Assembly: GCF_918741285.1 (NCBI RefSeq)
Contig: NZ_CAKKNC010000023.1
Coordinates: forward strand, 1 to 54,228
Length of the DNA: 54,228 nt
Reading direction: 5' to 3'
Source of the DNA: Sphingobium sp. CECT 9361
GTDB taxonomy: Bacteria; Pseudomonadota; Alphaproteobacteria; Sphingomonadales; Sphingomonadaceae
A program made the position numbers and the translations under genes. Shown here in pieces: positions 34,807 to 43,910 of this stretch; position 1 is the first letter of the stretch; each line of letters begins with the position of its first letter. The notes under the pieces are model-generated. The model ran no database searches, had not been told where the DNA came from, and was given only the letters and a program-made list of their open reading frames with translations.

Positions 34807-35661
34807 TTGGCGCGCTCCCTCCTCGCACTCGCGACCGTTCCTATGCTGATGGGTTCGGTGATCTCGCAGGCGGTGCCACCTCGCCCAGCCGCCGCCCACC
34901 GCCTGCCCCGCATCGTATCGATCAATCCCTGTATCGACGCAGTGCTGATGCAGGTCGCCGACCCCGCGCAGATCGCGGGGATCAGTCACTATTCGCAAGA
35001 CCCGCAGGCCACCTCGATATCGCTCACCACGGCCCGACGCTTCCGCGCGACATCGGGCACCGCAGAGGAAGTCGTGGCGTTGGCGCCTGACCTCGTGCTC
35101 GCCGGTCAGCATGTCGCGCCGTCCACCGTCGCGATGCTGCAACGGATGCACATCCGCTTCGTCCAGTTCCCGGTGCCGACGACATTGGCAGAGACGGAGG
35201 ATCAGGTGCGCGCCATCGGATCGGCCATCGGCCAGCCGCAGCGCGGCGCTATGCTGGCGAGCCGGATCGCAAATGCCGCCATCGCCGCGCGTCCCTCCGA
35301 CACGCAAAAGATCCCAGCGCTCATCTGGCAGGGCGGCGGACTGGTGCCGGGCAAGGGGACGCTCTCCGACGCCCTTCTGCAAACCGCTGGATTTGAGAAT
35401 ATGAGCGCATCCTACGGCCTCACCCAATGGGACATATTGCCGCTCGAATATCTCGTCGCCCGTCCGCCGCGCGTCCTGCTGTCGGTGGGGCAGGGGGCCG
35501 GGTCGGGCGACCGTATGCTCTCGCATCCCGTCGTCACCAAATTGGGCACGCGCATCGCCATCCGCCCCTTCGCCCCGCGCCTGATGAACTGCGCCGGACC
35601 CAATGTCATAGACGCGCTGGAACGGCTCAAGACGATCCGCAAGGAACTGATAAGTCGATGA
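34807..35661 (+). CDS. btuF: B12 ABC transporter substrate-binding protein
   Basis: A periplasmic binding protein of the BtuF/FepB type, about 284 residues from a TTG at 34807. This start follows GGAGGAGGGG by ten bases and gives a clean signal peptide (SLLALATVPMLMGSVISQAV); an in-frame ATG at 34714 would put 31 polar residues before it. The mature part opens RIVSINPCIDAVLMQVADP, typical of helical-backbone (class III) binding proteins. It should deliver corrinoid from BtuB to BtuCD. Its stop overlaps btuC by ATGA. Confidence 0.87.
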   Translation: MARSLLALATVPMLMGSVISQAVPPRPAAAHRLPRIVSINPCIDAVLMQVADPAQIAGISHYSQDPQATSISLTTARRFRATSGTAEEVVALAPDLVLAGQHVAPSTVAMLQRMHIRFVQFPVPTTLAETEDQVRAIGSAIGQPQRGAMLASRIANAAIAARPSDTQKIPALIWQGGGLVPGKGTLSDALLQTAGFENMSASYGLTQWDILPLEYLVARPPRVLLSVGQGAGSGDRMLSHPVVTKLGTRIAIRPFAPRLMNCAGPNVIDALERLKTIRKELISR

Positions 35662-36632
35662 GTTCTAAGCTATTGAAACTTAACATAATATTGCTCGCTG
35701 CCCTATTTGCGCTCATCGGCTTGTCGCTGATCGCAGGCAAGGTATGGATACCCTTGGACGCATGGCAGAGCAGCGATCCGCGCTGGCTCATCATCGCGGA
35801 ACTGCGCCTGCCTCGCACGGTGCTGGCCATCATTATCGGCGCGGCGCTGGGCCTTTCGGGCGCGGCGATGCAAGGCTATCTGCGCAATCCGCTGGCCGAT
35901 CCGGGCCTGTTCGGCATCTCGTCCAGCGCGGCTTTAGGCGCTGTTTTATCACTCTATTTCGGTTTTGCCGTGTCGGCTTATATGCTCCCCGCCTTCGCCT
36001 TGGCCGGGGCAGGGCTGGCGATGGCGGTCCTCGCTCTGATGGCCGGACGCTCAGGCAGCCTCATCCTTTTCACGCTGGCGGGGATGATCCTCTCCAGCGT
36101 CACCGGATCGATGACGGCGCTGGCCATCAGCCTCGCACCCACGCCCTTTGCAGCGTCGGAAATCATGACCTGGCTGCTCGGCGCGCTGACCGACCGAAGC
36201 TGGGACGACGTAAAGCTCGCCTTGCCGCTTACGGCTGTGGGCATCGGGATATTGGCGACCACTGCGCGTTCGCTCGACGCCCTGACCTTGGGCGAACAGG
36301 CCGCGCAATCCATGGGCGTCGACCGGCGGCGGGTGCAATGGTCGATCGTTTCAGGTGTCGGCTTATGCGTCGGCGCAGCGGTCGCAACCTCCGGTGTCAT
36401 CGGCTTCGTCGGCCTGATGGTGCCGCACATGGTCCGCCCGCTCGCAGGCAATCGCCCCTCCGCCATCCTGCTTCCCTCCGCACTTGCCGGGGCGCTTTTG
36501 CTGCTCGCCGCCGACAGCTTCGTCCGCGCCATTCCCACCGTCAGCGAACTGCGCCTCGGCATCGCCATGTCGATCCTGGGCGGACCTTTCTTCTTCATGC
36601 TCCTCTTCAAGATGCGCAGGACGCTGCCATGA
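35658..36632 (+). CDS. btuC: B12 ABC transporter permease
   Basis: A 324-residue FecCD/BtuC-family inner-membrane permease with about ten hydrophobic segments. The conserved features are LRLPRTVLAIIIGAALGLSGAAMQ near the N-terminus and SGVIGFVGLMVPHMVRPLAG towards the C-terminus. The start overlaps the btuF stop by ATGA, and its own stop overlaps btuD by ATGA. It works as a dimer with two BtuD subunits to import corrinoid. Confidence 0.93.
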   Translation: MSSKLLKLNIILLAALFALIGLSLIAGKVWIPLDAWQSSDPRWLIIAELRLPRTVLAIIIGAALGLSGAAMQGYLRNPLADPGLFGISSSAALGAVLSLYFGFAVSAYMLPAFALAGAGLAMAVLALMAGRSGSLILFTLAGMILSSVTGSMTALAISLAPTPFAASEIMTWLLGALTDRSWDDVKLALPLTAVGIGILATTARSLDALTLGEQAAQSMGVDRRRVQWSIVSGVGLCVGAAVATSGVIGFVGLMVPHMVRPLAGNRPSAILLPSALAGALLLLAADSFVRAIPTVSELRLGIAMSILGGPFFFMLLFKMRRTLP

Positions 36633-37411
36633 CCCTTGGCTTCACCACGCAGGACCTCTCGCTCAAACTCGGCGCAAATACCGTACTGGACGCGGTAAGC
36701 GTCGTCTTCACGCCGGGACGCGTTACGGTCGTCCTCGGCCCCAATGGCGCAGGCAAAAGCACCCTGCTCGCTTGCCTCGCCGGATTGCGCGATGCGGACT
36801 CCGGTCACGTACTGCTGGACGGCACAGCCCTCTCCAGCTTGCCTCGCCGCGACCGTGCAAAGCGCATCGGCTTCCTGCCGCAAAGCCCCGACGTCCACTG
36901 GAATGTCGACGTCCGAACATTGGTATCGCTCGGCCGCTTCCCGCATCGCGGACGCTGGAGCGAAACCCCGCATGACATCGCCGCCGTCGCCAATGCCATG
37001 ACCGCCACCGATGTTACATCCCTCGCCGACCGCAGCGTCGAAAGCCTCTCAGGCGGAGAGCGCGGCCGTGTCCTATTGGCCCGTGTCCTTGCCGGCGAAC
37101 CGCAATGGCTGCTCGCCGACGAACCGCTCGCCAGCCTCGATCCCGCGCACCAGATCGACGTGCTGGACCGCCTGCGCGACGTCGCTGCGGCGGGGGCGGG
37201 GGTGATCGTCGTCCTCCACGATCTCAATCAGGCCGCCCGCGTCGCCGACGACATCGTCATGCTCCGCGACGGTCGGGTCATCGCCGCAGGGCCGGTCGCA
37301 GACGTTCTCACCGCAGACCGCATAGCCCAAACCTATGGCGTAGACGTCCATATCGGCCAAAGCCCCGACGGCGGCACCTTCGTCATTCCCACAGGCCGGA
37401 TAGCGACCTGA
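36629..37411 (+). CDS. btuD: B12 ABC transporter ATP-binding protein
   Basis: A 260-residue ABC ATPase. Walker A GPNGAGKST is at 37-45, the Q-loop at FLPQSP, the signature LSGGE at 140-144, Walker B WLLADE at 160-165 and the switch histidine H197 (VLHDLN). The start overlaps btuC and the stop overlaps cobQ by one base (TGATG), so translation is coupled along the operon. It powers corrinoid import. Confidence 0.94.
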   Translation: MTLGFTTQDLSLKLGANTVLDAVSVVFTPGRVTVVLGPNGAGKSTLLACLAGLRDADSGHVLLDGTALSSLPRRDRAKRIGFLPQSPDVHWNVDVRTLVSLGRFPHRGRWSETPHDIAAVANAMTATDVTSLADRSVESLSGGERGRVLLARVLAGEPQWLLADEPLASLDPAHQIDVLDRLRDVAAAGAGVIVVLHDLNQAARVADDIVMLRDGRVIAAGPVADVLTADRIAQTYGVDVHIGQSPDGGTFVIPTGRIAT

Positions 37412-38877
37412 TGCCTGCGATCATGTTGCAAGGCACCGGGTCCGACGTCGGCAAGTCCGTCCTCGTCGCAGGCCTCTGCCGCCTCTTCACCAATCGCGGC
37501 CTCAATGTTCGTCCCTTCAAGCCGCAGAATATGTCGAACAACGCCGCCGTCACAGCCGATGGCGGAGAGATCGGTCGCGCACAGGCACTTCAGGCCATGG
37601 CCTGCCGCACCTCGCCCACCGTCGATATGAACCCGGTGCTGCTGAAACCACACTCCGATATTGGTGCGCAGGTGATCGTCCACGGCAAGGTGCGCGGCAC
37701 GCTGGGCGCCAGCGATTTTCAGTCGCGCAAGGGCGAACTGCTCGAGGCCGTGCTTGCTTCCTACCACCGCCTCCACGACCAATGCGACCTGGTGATAGTG
37801 GAAGGCGCAGGCAGCCCGGCAGAGACCAACCTGCGGCGCGGCGACATTGCGAACATGGGCTTTGCACGTGCCGCCGATGTGCCGGTCGCACTGGTCGGCG
37901 ATATCGACCGCGGCGGAGTGATCGCCTCCATCGTCGGCACCCGCGCAGTGCTGGACGACGAAGACGCCGCTATGATCCGCGGCTTCCTCATCAACAAGTT
38001 TCGCGGCGACGTGCGCCTGTTCGACGATGGCTATGCCGACATCGCCCGGCGCACCGGCTGGCGGGGTCTGGGGGTCATCCCCTGGCTCGCGGCGGCGCGT
38101 CAGCTTCCCGCCGAGGATGCCGTAGTGCTGGACCGGCAGGCGCAGGGCCAAGCCATCACCACCATTGCCGTCCCCATGCTTTCGCGCATCGCCAATTTCG
38201 ACGATTTCGATCCTCTGCAGCACGAACCGGGCGTACGGCTCGTAATGGTCCCACCCGGTCAGCCGCTACCCGGCGACGCCGCGATGGTGATCCTGCCGGG
38301 GACCAAAGCCACCATCGCCGACCTCGCCTTCCTCCGGGCGCAGGGTTGGGACGTCGACATCGCTGCCCATGTCCGGCGTGGCGGGCAGCTATTGGGGATA
38401 TGCGGCGGCTATCAGATGCTCGGCACGACGATTTCCGACCCCAACGGTATCGAGGGACCATCGCAAACCGTATCCGGCCTGGGCTATTTGCCCGCCAGCA
38501 CCACGATCACCTCCGACAAGCGCGTAGTCGCTGTATCGGGCCGCAGCCTGCGGGATGGCGCACCCTTCACCGGCTATGAAATCCACGCAGGGCGCACCAT
38601 CATTCAGGACGCAGGCACTGCGGTGCTGCTGCGCCTCAATGACGGTGGCGAAGACGGTTGCCTCAGCGCCAACGGCCAGATCGCCGGGTGCCATGTCCAC
38701 GGCCTGTTCGACAATCCCCATCAGCGTGCCGCATGGCTGAACCGCCTGCACGTCACCTCCGATGGCGTCGATCAGACGCACCGGATAGACGCGGCGCTCG
38801 ACACGCTCGCATCTGCGCTGGAAAAGGTCGTCGATGCCGACGCCATCCTCGCCATCGCGCAAACCGCAGGCCGCTAA
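37411..38877 (+). CDS. cobQ: Cobyric acid synthase
   Basis: A 488-residue glutamine-dependent amidotransferase that amidates adenosylcobyrinic acid a,c-diamide at four carboxylates. The ATP-binding domain has GTGSDVGKS (8-16) and GDIDRGG. The glutaminase domain has the nucleophile Cys331 (LLGICGGYQ) and His430 (CHVHGLF). It is the last gene of the riboswitch-controlled operon; no other corrin-ring gene follows, because the next gene converges ten bases later. This suggests salvage or remodelling of incomplete corrinoids, with other steps encoded elsewhere. Confidence 0.95.
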   Translation: MPAIMLQGTGSDVGKSVLVAGLCRLFTNRGLNVRPFKPQNMSNNAAVTADGGEIGRAQALQAMACRTSPTVDMNPVLLKPHSDIGAQVIVHGKVRGTLGASDFQSRKGELLEAVLASYHRLHDQCDLVIVEGAGSPAETNLRRGDIANMGFARAADVPVALVGDIDRGGVIASIVGTRAVLDDEDAAMIRGFLINKFRGDVRLFDDGYADIARRTGWRGLGVIPWLAAARQLPAEDAVVLDRQAQGQAITTIAVPMLSRIANFDDFDPLQHEPGVRLVMVPPGQPLPGDAAMVILPGTKATIADLAFLRAQGWDVDIAAHVRRGGQLLGICGGYQMLGTTISDPNGIEGPSQTVSGLGYLPASTTITSDKRVVAVSGRSLRDGAPFTGYEIHAGRTIIQDAGTAVLLRLNDGGEDGCLSANGQIAGCHVHGLFDNPHQRAAWLNRLHVTSDGVDQTHRIDAALDTLASALEKVVDADAILAIAQTAGR

Positions 38878-38887
38878 ACGCCTGCTC

Positions 38888-39571
38888 TTACATCTCCGCC
38901 CAGCGGCGCAGCAGGTTGTGATACACCCCCGTCAGTCGAATGACGTCCGCATTGTCCTGCCCCAGCGTGGCGCCCAAAGCCTGCACCGAACTGTCCAGCG
39001 CGAACAGCGCGCTGCGATCCGCTTCGCTGCGCACCATCGATTGTATCCAGAAGAAGCTCGCGATTCGCCGTCCCCGCGTCACCGGCGTCACATGATGCAG
39101 CGATGACGCGGGATAGACGATCATATGCCCCGCCGGCAATTTGACCTGCTGCGTCCCGAACGTCCCCTCGATGGTCAATTCACCACCGTCATAGGCATCG
39201 GGTTCTTCAAGAAACAGCGTCGCCGACAGGTCGCTCCGGATACGGAAATCGCTGCCCGAAAGGATACGCACTGCGCTGTCGACATGCGTGTCGAACCCTT
39301 GTCCGTCGCCATAGCTGTTGAACAAAGGCGGATAGACCTTGAGCGGCAAAGCGGCGGCGATGAACAGCGGGTTCCTGCCCAGCGCATCCAGAATGATGTT
39401 CCCCGCCGCCCGCGCCGCATCCGATCCCTCGGCCAGTTGCAGGTTGCGCTTCGCCAGTGCCGACTGATGCCCCGACGTGGCATTACCGTCGATCCACGGC
39501 GCGGGGTCGATAGTGCCACGGACATGCGCTAGCGTGGCGGCATCAAGCACATCGGGTATCGCGATCATCAT
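38888..39571 (-). CDS. PKHD-type Fe(II)/2-oxoglutarate dioxygenase (PiuC/YbiX-like)
   Basis: A 227-residue double-stranded beta-helix dioxygenase. The iron ligands are H96 and D98 (DTHVDSAV) and H159 (SSLHHVTPV), with an arginine for 2-oxoglutarate in TRGRR. Members commonly accompany TonB siderophore receptors and are iron-regulated; their hydroxylation substrate is largely unknown. The start (ATG at 39571 or 39568) overlaps the stop of the Sel1 gene within ATGATGA. It is the third gene of the Fur-box-preceded leftward unit. Confidence 0.9.
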   Translation of the reverse strand: MMIAIPDVLDAATLAHVRGTIDPAPWIDGNATSGHQSALAKRNLQLAEGSDAARAAGNIILDALGRNPLFIAAALPLKVYPPLFNSYGDGQGFDTHVDSAVRILSGSDFRIRSDLSATLFLEEPDAYDGGELTIEGTFGTQQVKLPAGHMIVYPASSLHHVTPVTRGRRIASFFWIQSMVRSEADRSALFALDSSVQALGATLGQDNADVIRLTGVYHNLLRRWAEM

Positions 39572-40308
39572 ATTTCGTCGCCCGCCAGCGCAGCAGGGCC
39601 GCGCTCCTGTAAATCCGCTATCGGCGACGCACGCAGGAAAGCCTCCGCCTTAGCCAGAAAGGCAGGCGTCGCGCTCTCCCGCACCCGCGCCAGCCACGCC
39701 AGCGCCTGCGCGATCTCCCCCGCATCCGCCAGCATCCGCGCATGATTGAACTGCCCGCGAAAGTCGCCGCCTTCCGCCGCTTTGGCATAATAGTCCGCCG
39801 CGATCTTCATGTCCCGCTCCACGACCCAGCCATCTTCATGGAAGCTGCCGATATAATTCATCGCCTTCGCATTCCCCATCGCGGCGGCCTTGCGAAACCA
39901 CTCCAGCGCCGCCACCCGGTCCTGCGCCACGCCTTCGCCCAGCGTCAGCAGTGTCGCGTAATTGTACATGCCCCATTCCAGACCGCGCTCCGCCGCAACG
40001 CGATAGCATTCGGCGGCCCTCGCCTTGTCGATCGCTACGCCCCAGCCAAGGTCGTAACAGCGCCCCACCATATTGAGCGCCATCAGATGATCCTGCGCCG
40101 CCGCACGATTGAACCAGCCAAAGGCGGAGGCCGGATTGGCAGGCATATCGCGACCGTCCAGCAGCATCTGCCCCAGCACTGCCTGCGCATCAGCTACGCC
40201 TGCTTCCGCCGCCGTGCGAATGATCGCCACGCGGTCCTCCGGTGCACCCGAAAGGCGGGCGGCAAGTTCCTCCGCGCTCATCGCGTTGATCGTGTTGATG
40301 TCTGTCAT
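39568..40308 (-). CDS. Sel1-repeat protein
   Basis: A 246-residue protein made of Sel1-like (TPR-related) repeats, for example ADAQAVLGQMLLDGRDMPAN, ALNMVGRCYDLGWGVAIDK, GMYNYATLLTLGEGVAQDR and AMNYIGSFHEDGWVVERDM. No signal peptide, so a cytoplasmic scaffold or partner-binding role is likely. It lies between a siderophore receptor and a PKHD hydroxylase and is coupled to the latter, so it probably works with it in iron acquisition. Confidence 0.9.
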   Translation of the reverse strand: MTDINTINAMSAEELAARLSGAPEDRVAIIRTAAEAGVADAQAVLGQMLLDGRDMPANPASAFGWFNRAAAQDHLMALNMVGRCYDLGWGVAIDKARAAECYRVAAERGLEWGMYNYATLLTLGEGVAQDRVAALEWFRKAAAMGNAKAMNYIGSFHEDGWVVERDMKIAADYYAKAAEGGDFRGQFNHARMLADAGEIAQALAWLARVRESATPAFLAKAEAFLRASPIADLQERGPAALAGDEI

Positions 40309-40331
40309 TTCATGCGCCTTTTAGCGCAGAA

Positions 40332-40362
40332 ATCCCGCCTTGCCGAGATGGCGAGGCGGGAT
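40332..40362 (-). terminator. Strong hairpin between receptor and Sel1 gene
   Basis: A 13-bp stem (40332-40344 with 40350-40362, one G-T pair) and a five-base loop, located in the 87-base gap after the receptor stop. On the minus strand it is followed only by TTTCTGCG. It may partly terminate or stabilise the receptor mRNA, lowering expression of the two downstream genes. Confidence 0.5.
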
Positions 40363-40395
40363 GTCCGTCGATGGGGGGCAGGGCAACACCCCCGA

Positions 40396-42909
40396 TCAAT
40401 ATTTGAAGTTCAGCGTCGCGATGGCCGCACGACCCGGCGCGATGGCGGCATAATGCGATGTATAGACTTGATTATAATACACCTTGTTGGTCACGTTGTT
40501 GACGTTGACCGACAGGTCGAGCTGCTCATTGATCTTGTATCCCACCCGTGCGTCGAACCGCCAATAGCTTGGCACGGTGCGATAGATCAGGCGCGTTGCG
40601 GGGGCGACGGTAACGACGCCTGCAGCGTTCTGGGTGGCCGAGCGATTGTCCTGATACCCGCCAAAGACCCGGCTGGTATAAAACGCCCCGCCGCCCAGCT
40701 TAAGTCCGTTGAGCACTTCGTAATCGGTCCAAACGGTAAAGCTATGCTTCGCCGTCTGCGGGAAGGGCTTGCCGGTGTTGACCGAGGGGACAAAAACGAT
40801 CTGCGCGGGTCGCGCGCTTGCTCCCGTCAGCGCGGGTGCCGTCAGCGCCGTCAAACCGCCTTCGCTGATCTTGGCATCCATATAGGTATAGCCGCCGAAC
40901 ACGGTCCAGCCCGGAACGACAGTGCCGTTGAAACCAAGCTCGACACCCTTGATCTTCCGCTTACCGATGAACTGCGCCGTATTGTTGTCGCCCACCACGC
41001 GCGCATTGTCCGTCTTCGTCTGGAACAGCGCGGCGGTCAGTGACAGGCGGTTGTCGAACAGATCGGCCTTCGCACCGATTTCCATCGACTTGGTCTTCTC
41101 GACCTTCAGTGCGCGCGCAGTGGCATCGGCCTGCGCCTGCGTAATGGCGGTCGTCACGGTGCCCAGGCTATTGAACTCCTGCCCTTCACCCAACAGACTG
41201 TTTGGCGGTGTCGAAGCCGTTGCATAGGAAGCGTAAAGGCTCGTATTGGCCGTCGGCTTGAACACGACGCCAGCCTGCCAGTTGAAAATCTGATCCTTGC
41301 GCCGGATTATCGGGCGCACGCCGTTCAGCACGGGCAGGGTCGCCTTCGACCGGAAATCGTCATAGCGCGCGCCCAGGTTCACGATCAGCGATGAGCCGAT
41401 CGAGATCGAATCGAACGCATACACGGCCTTGGTATTGGCGTTGTTGATGGTCCGCGTGCTGGATGCGCCGCGGGTGATGGGCGTCAACGTCGCACCGGCA
41501 GCGTCGCTGCTATAATTGACCCAGGGATCGTTCGGGTTGGGATTGAAGATGCTCGTGCAATAGAAACGGGAGACTGTAAGTTCGTTGCATCGCGGCGATA
41601 CCGTGTTGCCGGAAGCGAACACATAGGCACCGCGCGATGTCTTTTCCGTGGAGAACTCAGCACCCAGGGCAAAGCTATGCTCGATATTGGCGCCCGTGTG
41701 GAACTTGCCATACAGATCGGTCTGGTTGGTCATGCTGTCCGAATAACCGAAGCGGCTATTGCCACGACGCCACACATAACCGCCCTGTGCCGCAAGATTG
41801 GTCGGGCTGTTGACCGCACCCGGCGTACCGAACACGTTGCCCGTGCTGTCATCGGGCAGCAGGAAGATGAAATTCTGACTGGTATGGCTGTACCGTGACG
41901 TGTTGCGGAACCGGATGCCGTTGCCGAAATCATGATCGAACCGCATCGTCATCTGATCGGTTTTCGACGTGCGGAAATCGCGCGATTTCAGGCCATAGAA
42001 GGTATCGCGGTCCACTTTGCCCGTCACACCGCCCGCCGTGGTGACGGTGCCGACGATAGGCTCGTTGTAAATCGTGCCGAGCGGCGAATTGGCGATGCTG
42101 TAGAGAAACGGGATGCCGCTATCGGGCAACTCGTCCGTATCCAGATGATAATAGGACAGCGTCAGGCTGGTCGGACCTTCGACACCGATCTTCACCGACG
42201 GCGCAATGCCCCAGCGCTTCTGCCAGATCGCATCGCGGCCCGCGACGTCCTGATCGTGCCACATGCCGGTCAGGCGCACCGCGATGTTGCTGCCGACGAC
42301 ATAGTTCACGTCGCCGGTAATCCGCTTATAGTCTGCCGTGCCGGCGCTGAGCGCACCCGATACGAAATTATCGTTCTGCGGCATCTTCGATACGATATTC
42401 AGCGTTCCGCCTGCGCTGCCACGACCGCCCAACGTGCTGTCGGATCCGCGCACGATCTGGATCTGCTCGACGGCGAACACTTCGCGGCTCTGCGCGCCAA
42501 TGTCGCGAACGCCGTCCAGATAGGTGCTGCCCTGGCTGTCGAAGCCGCGAATGAACGGGCGGTCGCCGATAGGATTGCCGCCTTCCGCTGCGCCGAACGT
42601 GATGCCGGGGACCGTCCGCAAGGCTTCGACCAGCGTCGCCGATCCGGTGTCCTTGATGATCTGCTTGTCGATGACCGCAATGGAGCGCGGCGTGTTGATA
42701 AGCGGGGCAGTTGCCTTCGGGCTACTGTCGGCGGGGATACGCTGACCGTTCACCAGAATGCGATCGCGGGGGTTTTCGGCATCGGCCGCTGTCTCTGCTG
42801 CTGCAGTCGGCTCTTCCGCAGCGAACGCTTGACCGCTCATCAGGGCACCCACGCAGGACAGCGCCAGAAATGCCGGAACGGACTGATGGTTTTTTACGAT
42901 AACAGACAT
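40396..42909 (-). CDS. TonB-dependent siderophore receptor (Fiu/FhuE-like)
   Basis: An 837-residue outer-membrane receptor. A signal peptide (FLALSCVGALMSGQAFA) is followed by the siderophore-receptor plug: INTPRSIAVIDKQIIKDTG, VLVEALRTVPGITFGAAEGG-type sequence near residues 95-115, and QIVRGSDSTLGGRGSAGGTL. The barrel ends ATLNFKY. Two TGCGA-N5-TCGCA boxes lie within 80 bases upstream. With the PKHD hydroxylase downstream it matches the fiu-ybiX arrangement of E. coli, so a catecholate or related ferric siderophore is the likely ligand. Confidence 0.93.
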   Translation of the reverse strand: MSVIVKNHQSVPAFLALSCVGALMSGQAFAAEEPTAAAETAADAENPRDRILVNGQRIPADSSPKATAPLINTPRSIAVIDKQIIKDTGSATLVEALRTVPGITFGAAEGGNPIGDRPFIRGFDSQGSTYLDGVRDIGAQSREVFAVEQIQIVRGSDSTLGGRGSAGGTLNIVSKMPQNDNFVSGALSAGTADYKRITGDVNYVVGSNIAVRLTGMWHDQDVAGRDAIWQKRWGIAPSVKIGVEGPTSLTLSYYHLDTDELPDSGIPFLYSIANSPLGTIYNEPIVGTVTTAGGVTGKVDRDTFYGLKSRDFRTSKTDQMTMRFDHDFGNGIRFRNTSRYSHTSQNFIFLLPDDSTGNVFGTPGAVNSPTNLAAQGGYVWRRGNSRFGYSDSMTNQTDLYGKFHTGANIEHSFALGAEFSTEKTSRGAYVFASGNTVSPRCNELTVSRFYCTSIFNPNPNDPWVNYSSDAAGATLTPITRGASSTRTINNANTKAVYAFDSISIGSSLIVNLGARYDDFRSKATLPVLNGVRPIIRRKDQIFNWQAGVVFKPTANTSLYASYATASTPPNSLLGEGQEFNSLGTVTTAITQAQADATARALKVEKTKSMEIGAKADLFDNRLSLTAALFQTKTDNARVVGDNNTAQFIGKRKIKGVELGFNGTVVPGWTVFGGYTYMDAKISEGGLTALTAPALTGASARPAQIVFVPSVNTGKPFPQTAKHSFTVWTDYEVLNGLKLGGGAFYTSRVFGGYQDNRSATQNAAGVVTVAPATRLIYRTVPSYWRFDARVGYKINEQLDLSVNVNNVTNKVYYNQVYTSHYAAIAPGRAAIATLNFKY

Positions 42910-42942
42910 TGAAATCCCCCATGGACGATAGAGGCCTGTTAT

Positions 42943-42957
42943 TGCGAGTCATTCGCA
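42943..42957. promoter_or_regulatory. Fur-like box, proximal
   Basis: TGCGA-GTCAT-TCGCA, a perfect 5-N5-5 palindrome 34 bases before the receptor start codon. It resembles the palindromic core of Fur boxes (GCAAAT-type with N spacer) and has a twin at 42973. Confidence 0.65.
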
Positions 42958-42972
42958 CTGTCAAAACATTTT

Positions 42973-42987
42973 TGCGATCAATTCGCA
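42973..42987. promoter_or_regulatory. Fur-like box, distal
   Basis: TGCGA-TCAAT-TCGCA, the same palindrome with the same spacing, centred exactly 30 bases from the first. Two helically phased sites suggest cooperative repression of the receptor by Fur under iron-replete conditions. Confidence 0.65.
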
Positions 42988-43001
42988 TTTGCGGCCGCGG
43001 T

Positions 43002-43910
43002 TCAGAACCAGATGCGGATACCCGCTACCAGGCTAGTGGCTTTAACATCCTCCCCATCCACCCTTGCATAGTCGGCCGTCTGGCCAAGCTTCCGGTCATG
43101 GGACACGCCGATATAAGGCGCGAACTCCCGCTTGATCTCATATCGCAACCGTAATCCCACTTCCGCATCGGTCACGCCTGACCCGATTCGGTTCTGCGGC
43201 ACGTCCTGCGCTGCAAGGTTCATTTCTACTCGCGGCTGCAGGATCAGGCGCTGCGTGATCCGCTGATCGTAATAGGCCTCGACTCGTCCCAGCACATCGC
43301 CCTTGTCCGACAGGAACAGAGCACCCTCCACGTCGAACCAATAAGGCGCCAGTCCTTCGAACCCGACGGTCGCATAGGTGCTTGACGGACCCGGCTCGAA
43401 ATCATGGCGCACACCGATCTGCACGTTCCAATAGGGATCGAGCGCCCGGCTATACAGCGCCTGTAGCTCAGCCGCCTCTACGCCTTCGCGAAACGCGCCT
43501 TCTCCCTCGGTCTTGATCGTCAGCCGATGGATATCGCCACCGAACCACGCTTCGCCATCCCAGCGATAGCCGTCCCGCCCGTTGCGGACCTGCACCTCCG
43601 CGAGATTGAACATGATCTGGCTGAACGTACCGCCGCCATGCTCCCGAAACAGCGCCTCCCGCGACTCCGTCATCGCTCCATCGGGGAAGATACGGTCGGC
43701 ATAATGGTCGCTCGGCGGCGACGGGGCGGGGGCATCGCCCGGCGGCAGGCCAGTGCCGCCGCTGCCATGATCGGGCATCGCCGACATGTTTTCACGTGTC
43801 GACTTATTTTGCGCGTCGTCGCCCATGGCCGACATGTCGTGCCCCGCATGGGCATCCTGCGCCTGGGCTGGCACCGCCAGCATGAGCGGCAAAAGGAAAA
43901 GCATTTTCAT
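43002..43910 (-). CDS. copB: Copper resistance protein B
   Basis: A 302-residue outer-membrane copper-resistance protein. A signal peptide (LFLLPLMLAVPAQAQ) is followed by a His/Met-rich stretch (DAHAGHDMSAMGDD, NMSAMPDHG). The conserved barrel then starts DHYADRIFPDGAM and ends SLVAGIRIWF. CopB works with the periplasmic oxidase CopA to sequester or export copper. Its start overlaps the copA stop by ATGA. Confidence 0.94.
   Translation of the reverse strand: MKMLFLLPLMLAVPAQAQDAHAGHDMSAMGDDAQNKSTRENMSAMPDHGSGGTGLPPGDAPAPSPPSDHYADRIFPDGAMTESREALFREHGGGTFSQIMFNLAEVQVRNGRDGYRWDGEAWFGGDIHRLTIKTEGEGAFREGVEAAELQALYSRALDPYWNVQIGVRHDFEPGPSSTYATVGFEGLAPYWFDVEGALFLSDKGDVLGRVEAYYDQRITQRLILQPRVEMNLAAQDVPQNRIGSGVTDAEVGLRLRYEIKREFAPYIGVSHDRKLGQTADYARVDGEDVKATSLVAGIRIWF

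Noticed and set aside
35744..36628. Upstream extension of the btuD frame by about 295 codons through btuC.
   Set aside because: It overlaps btuC in another frame, is arginine-rich and has no motifs; btuD starts at 36629.
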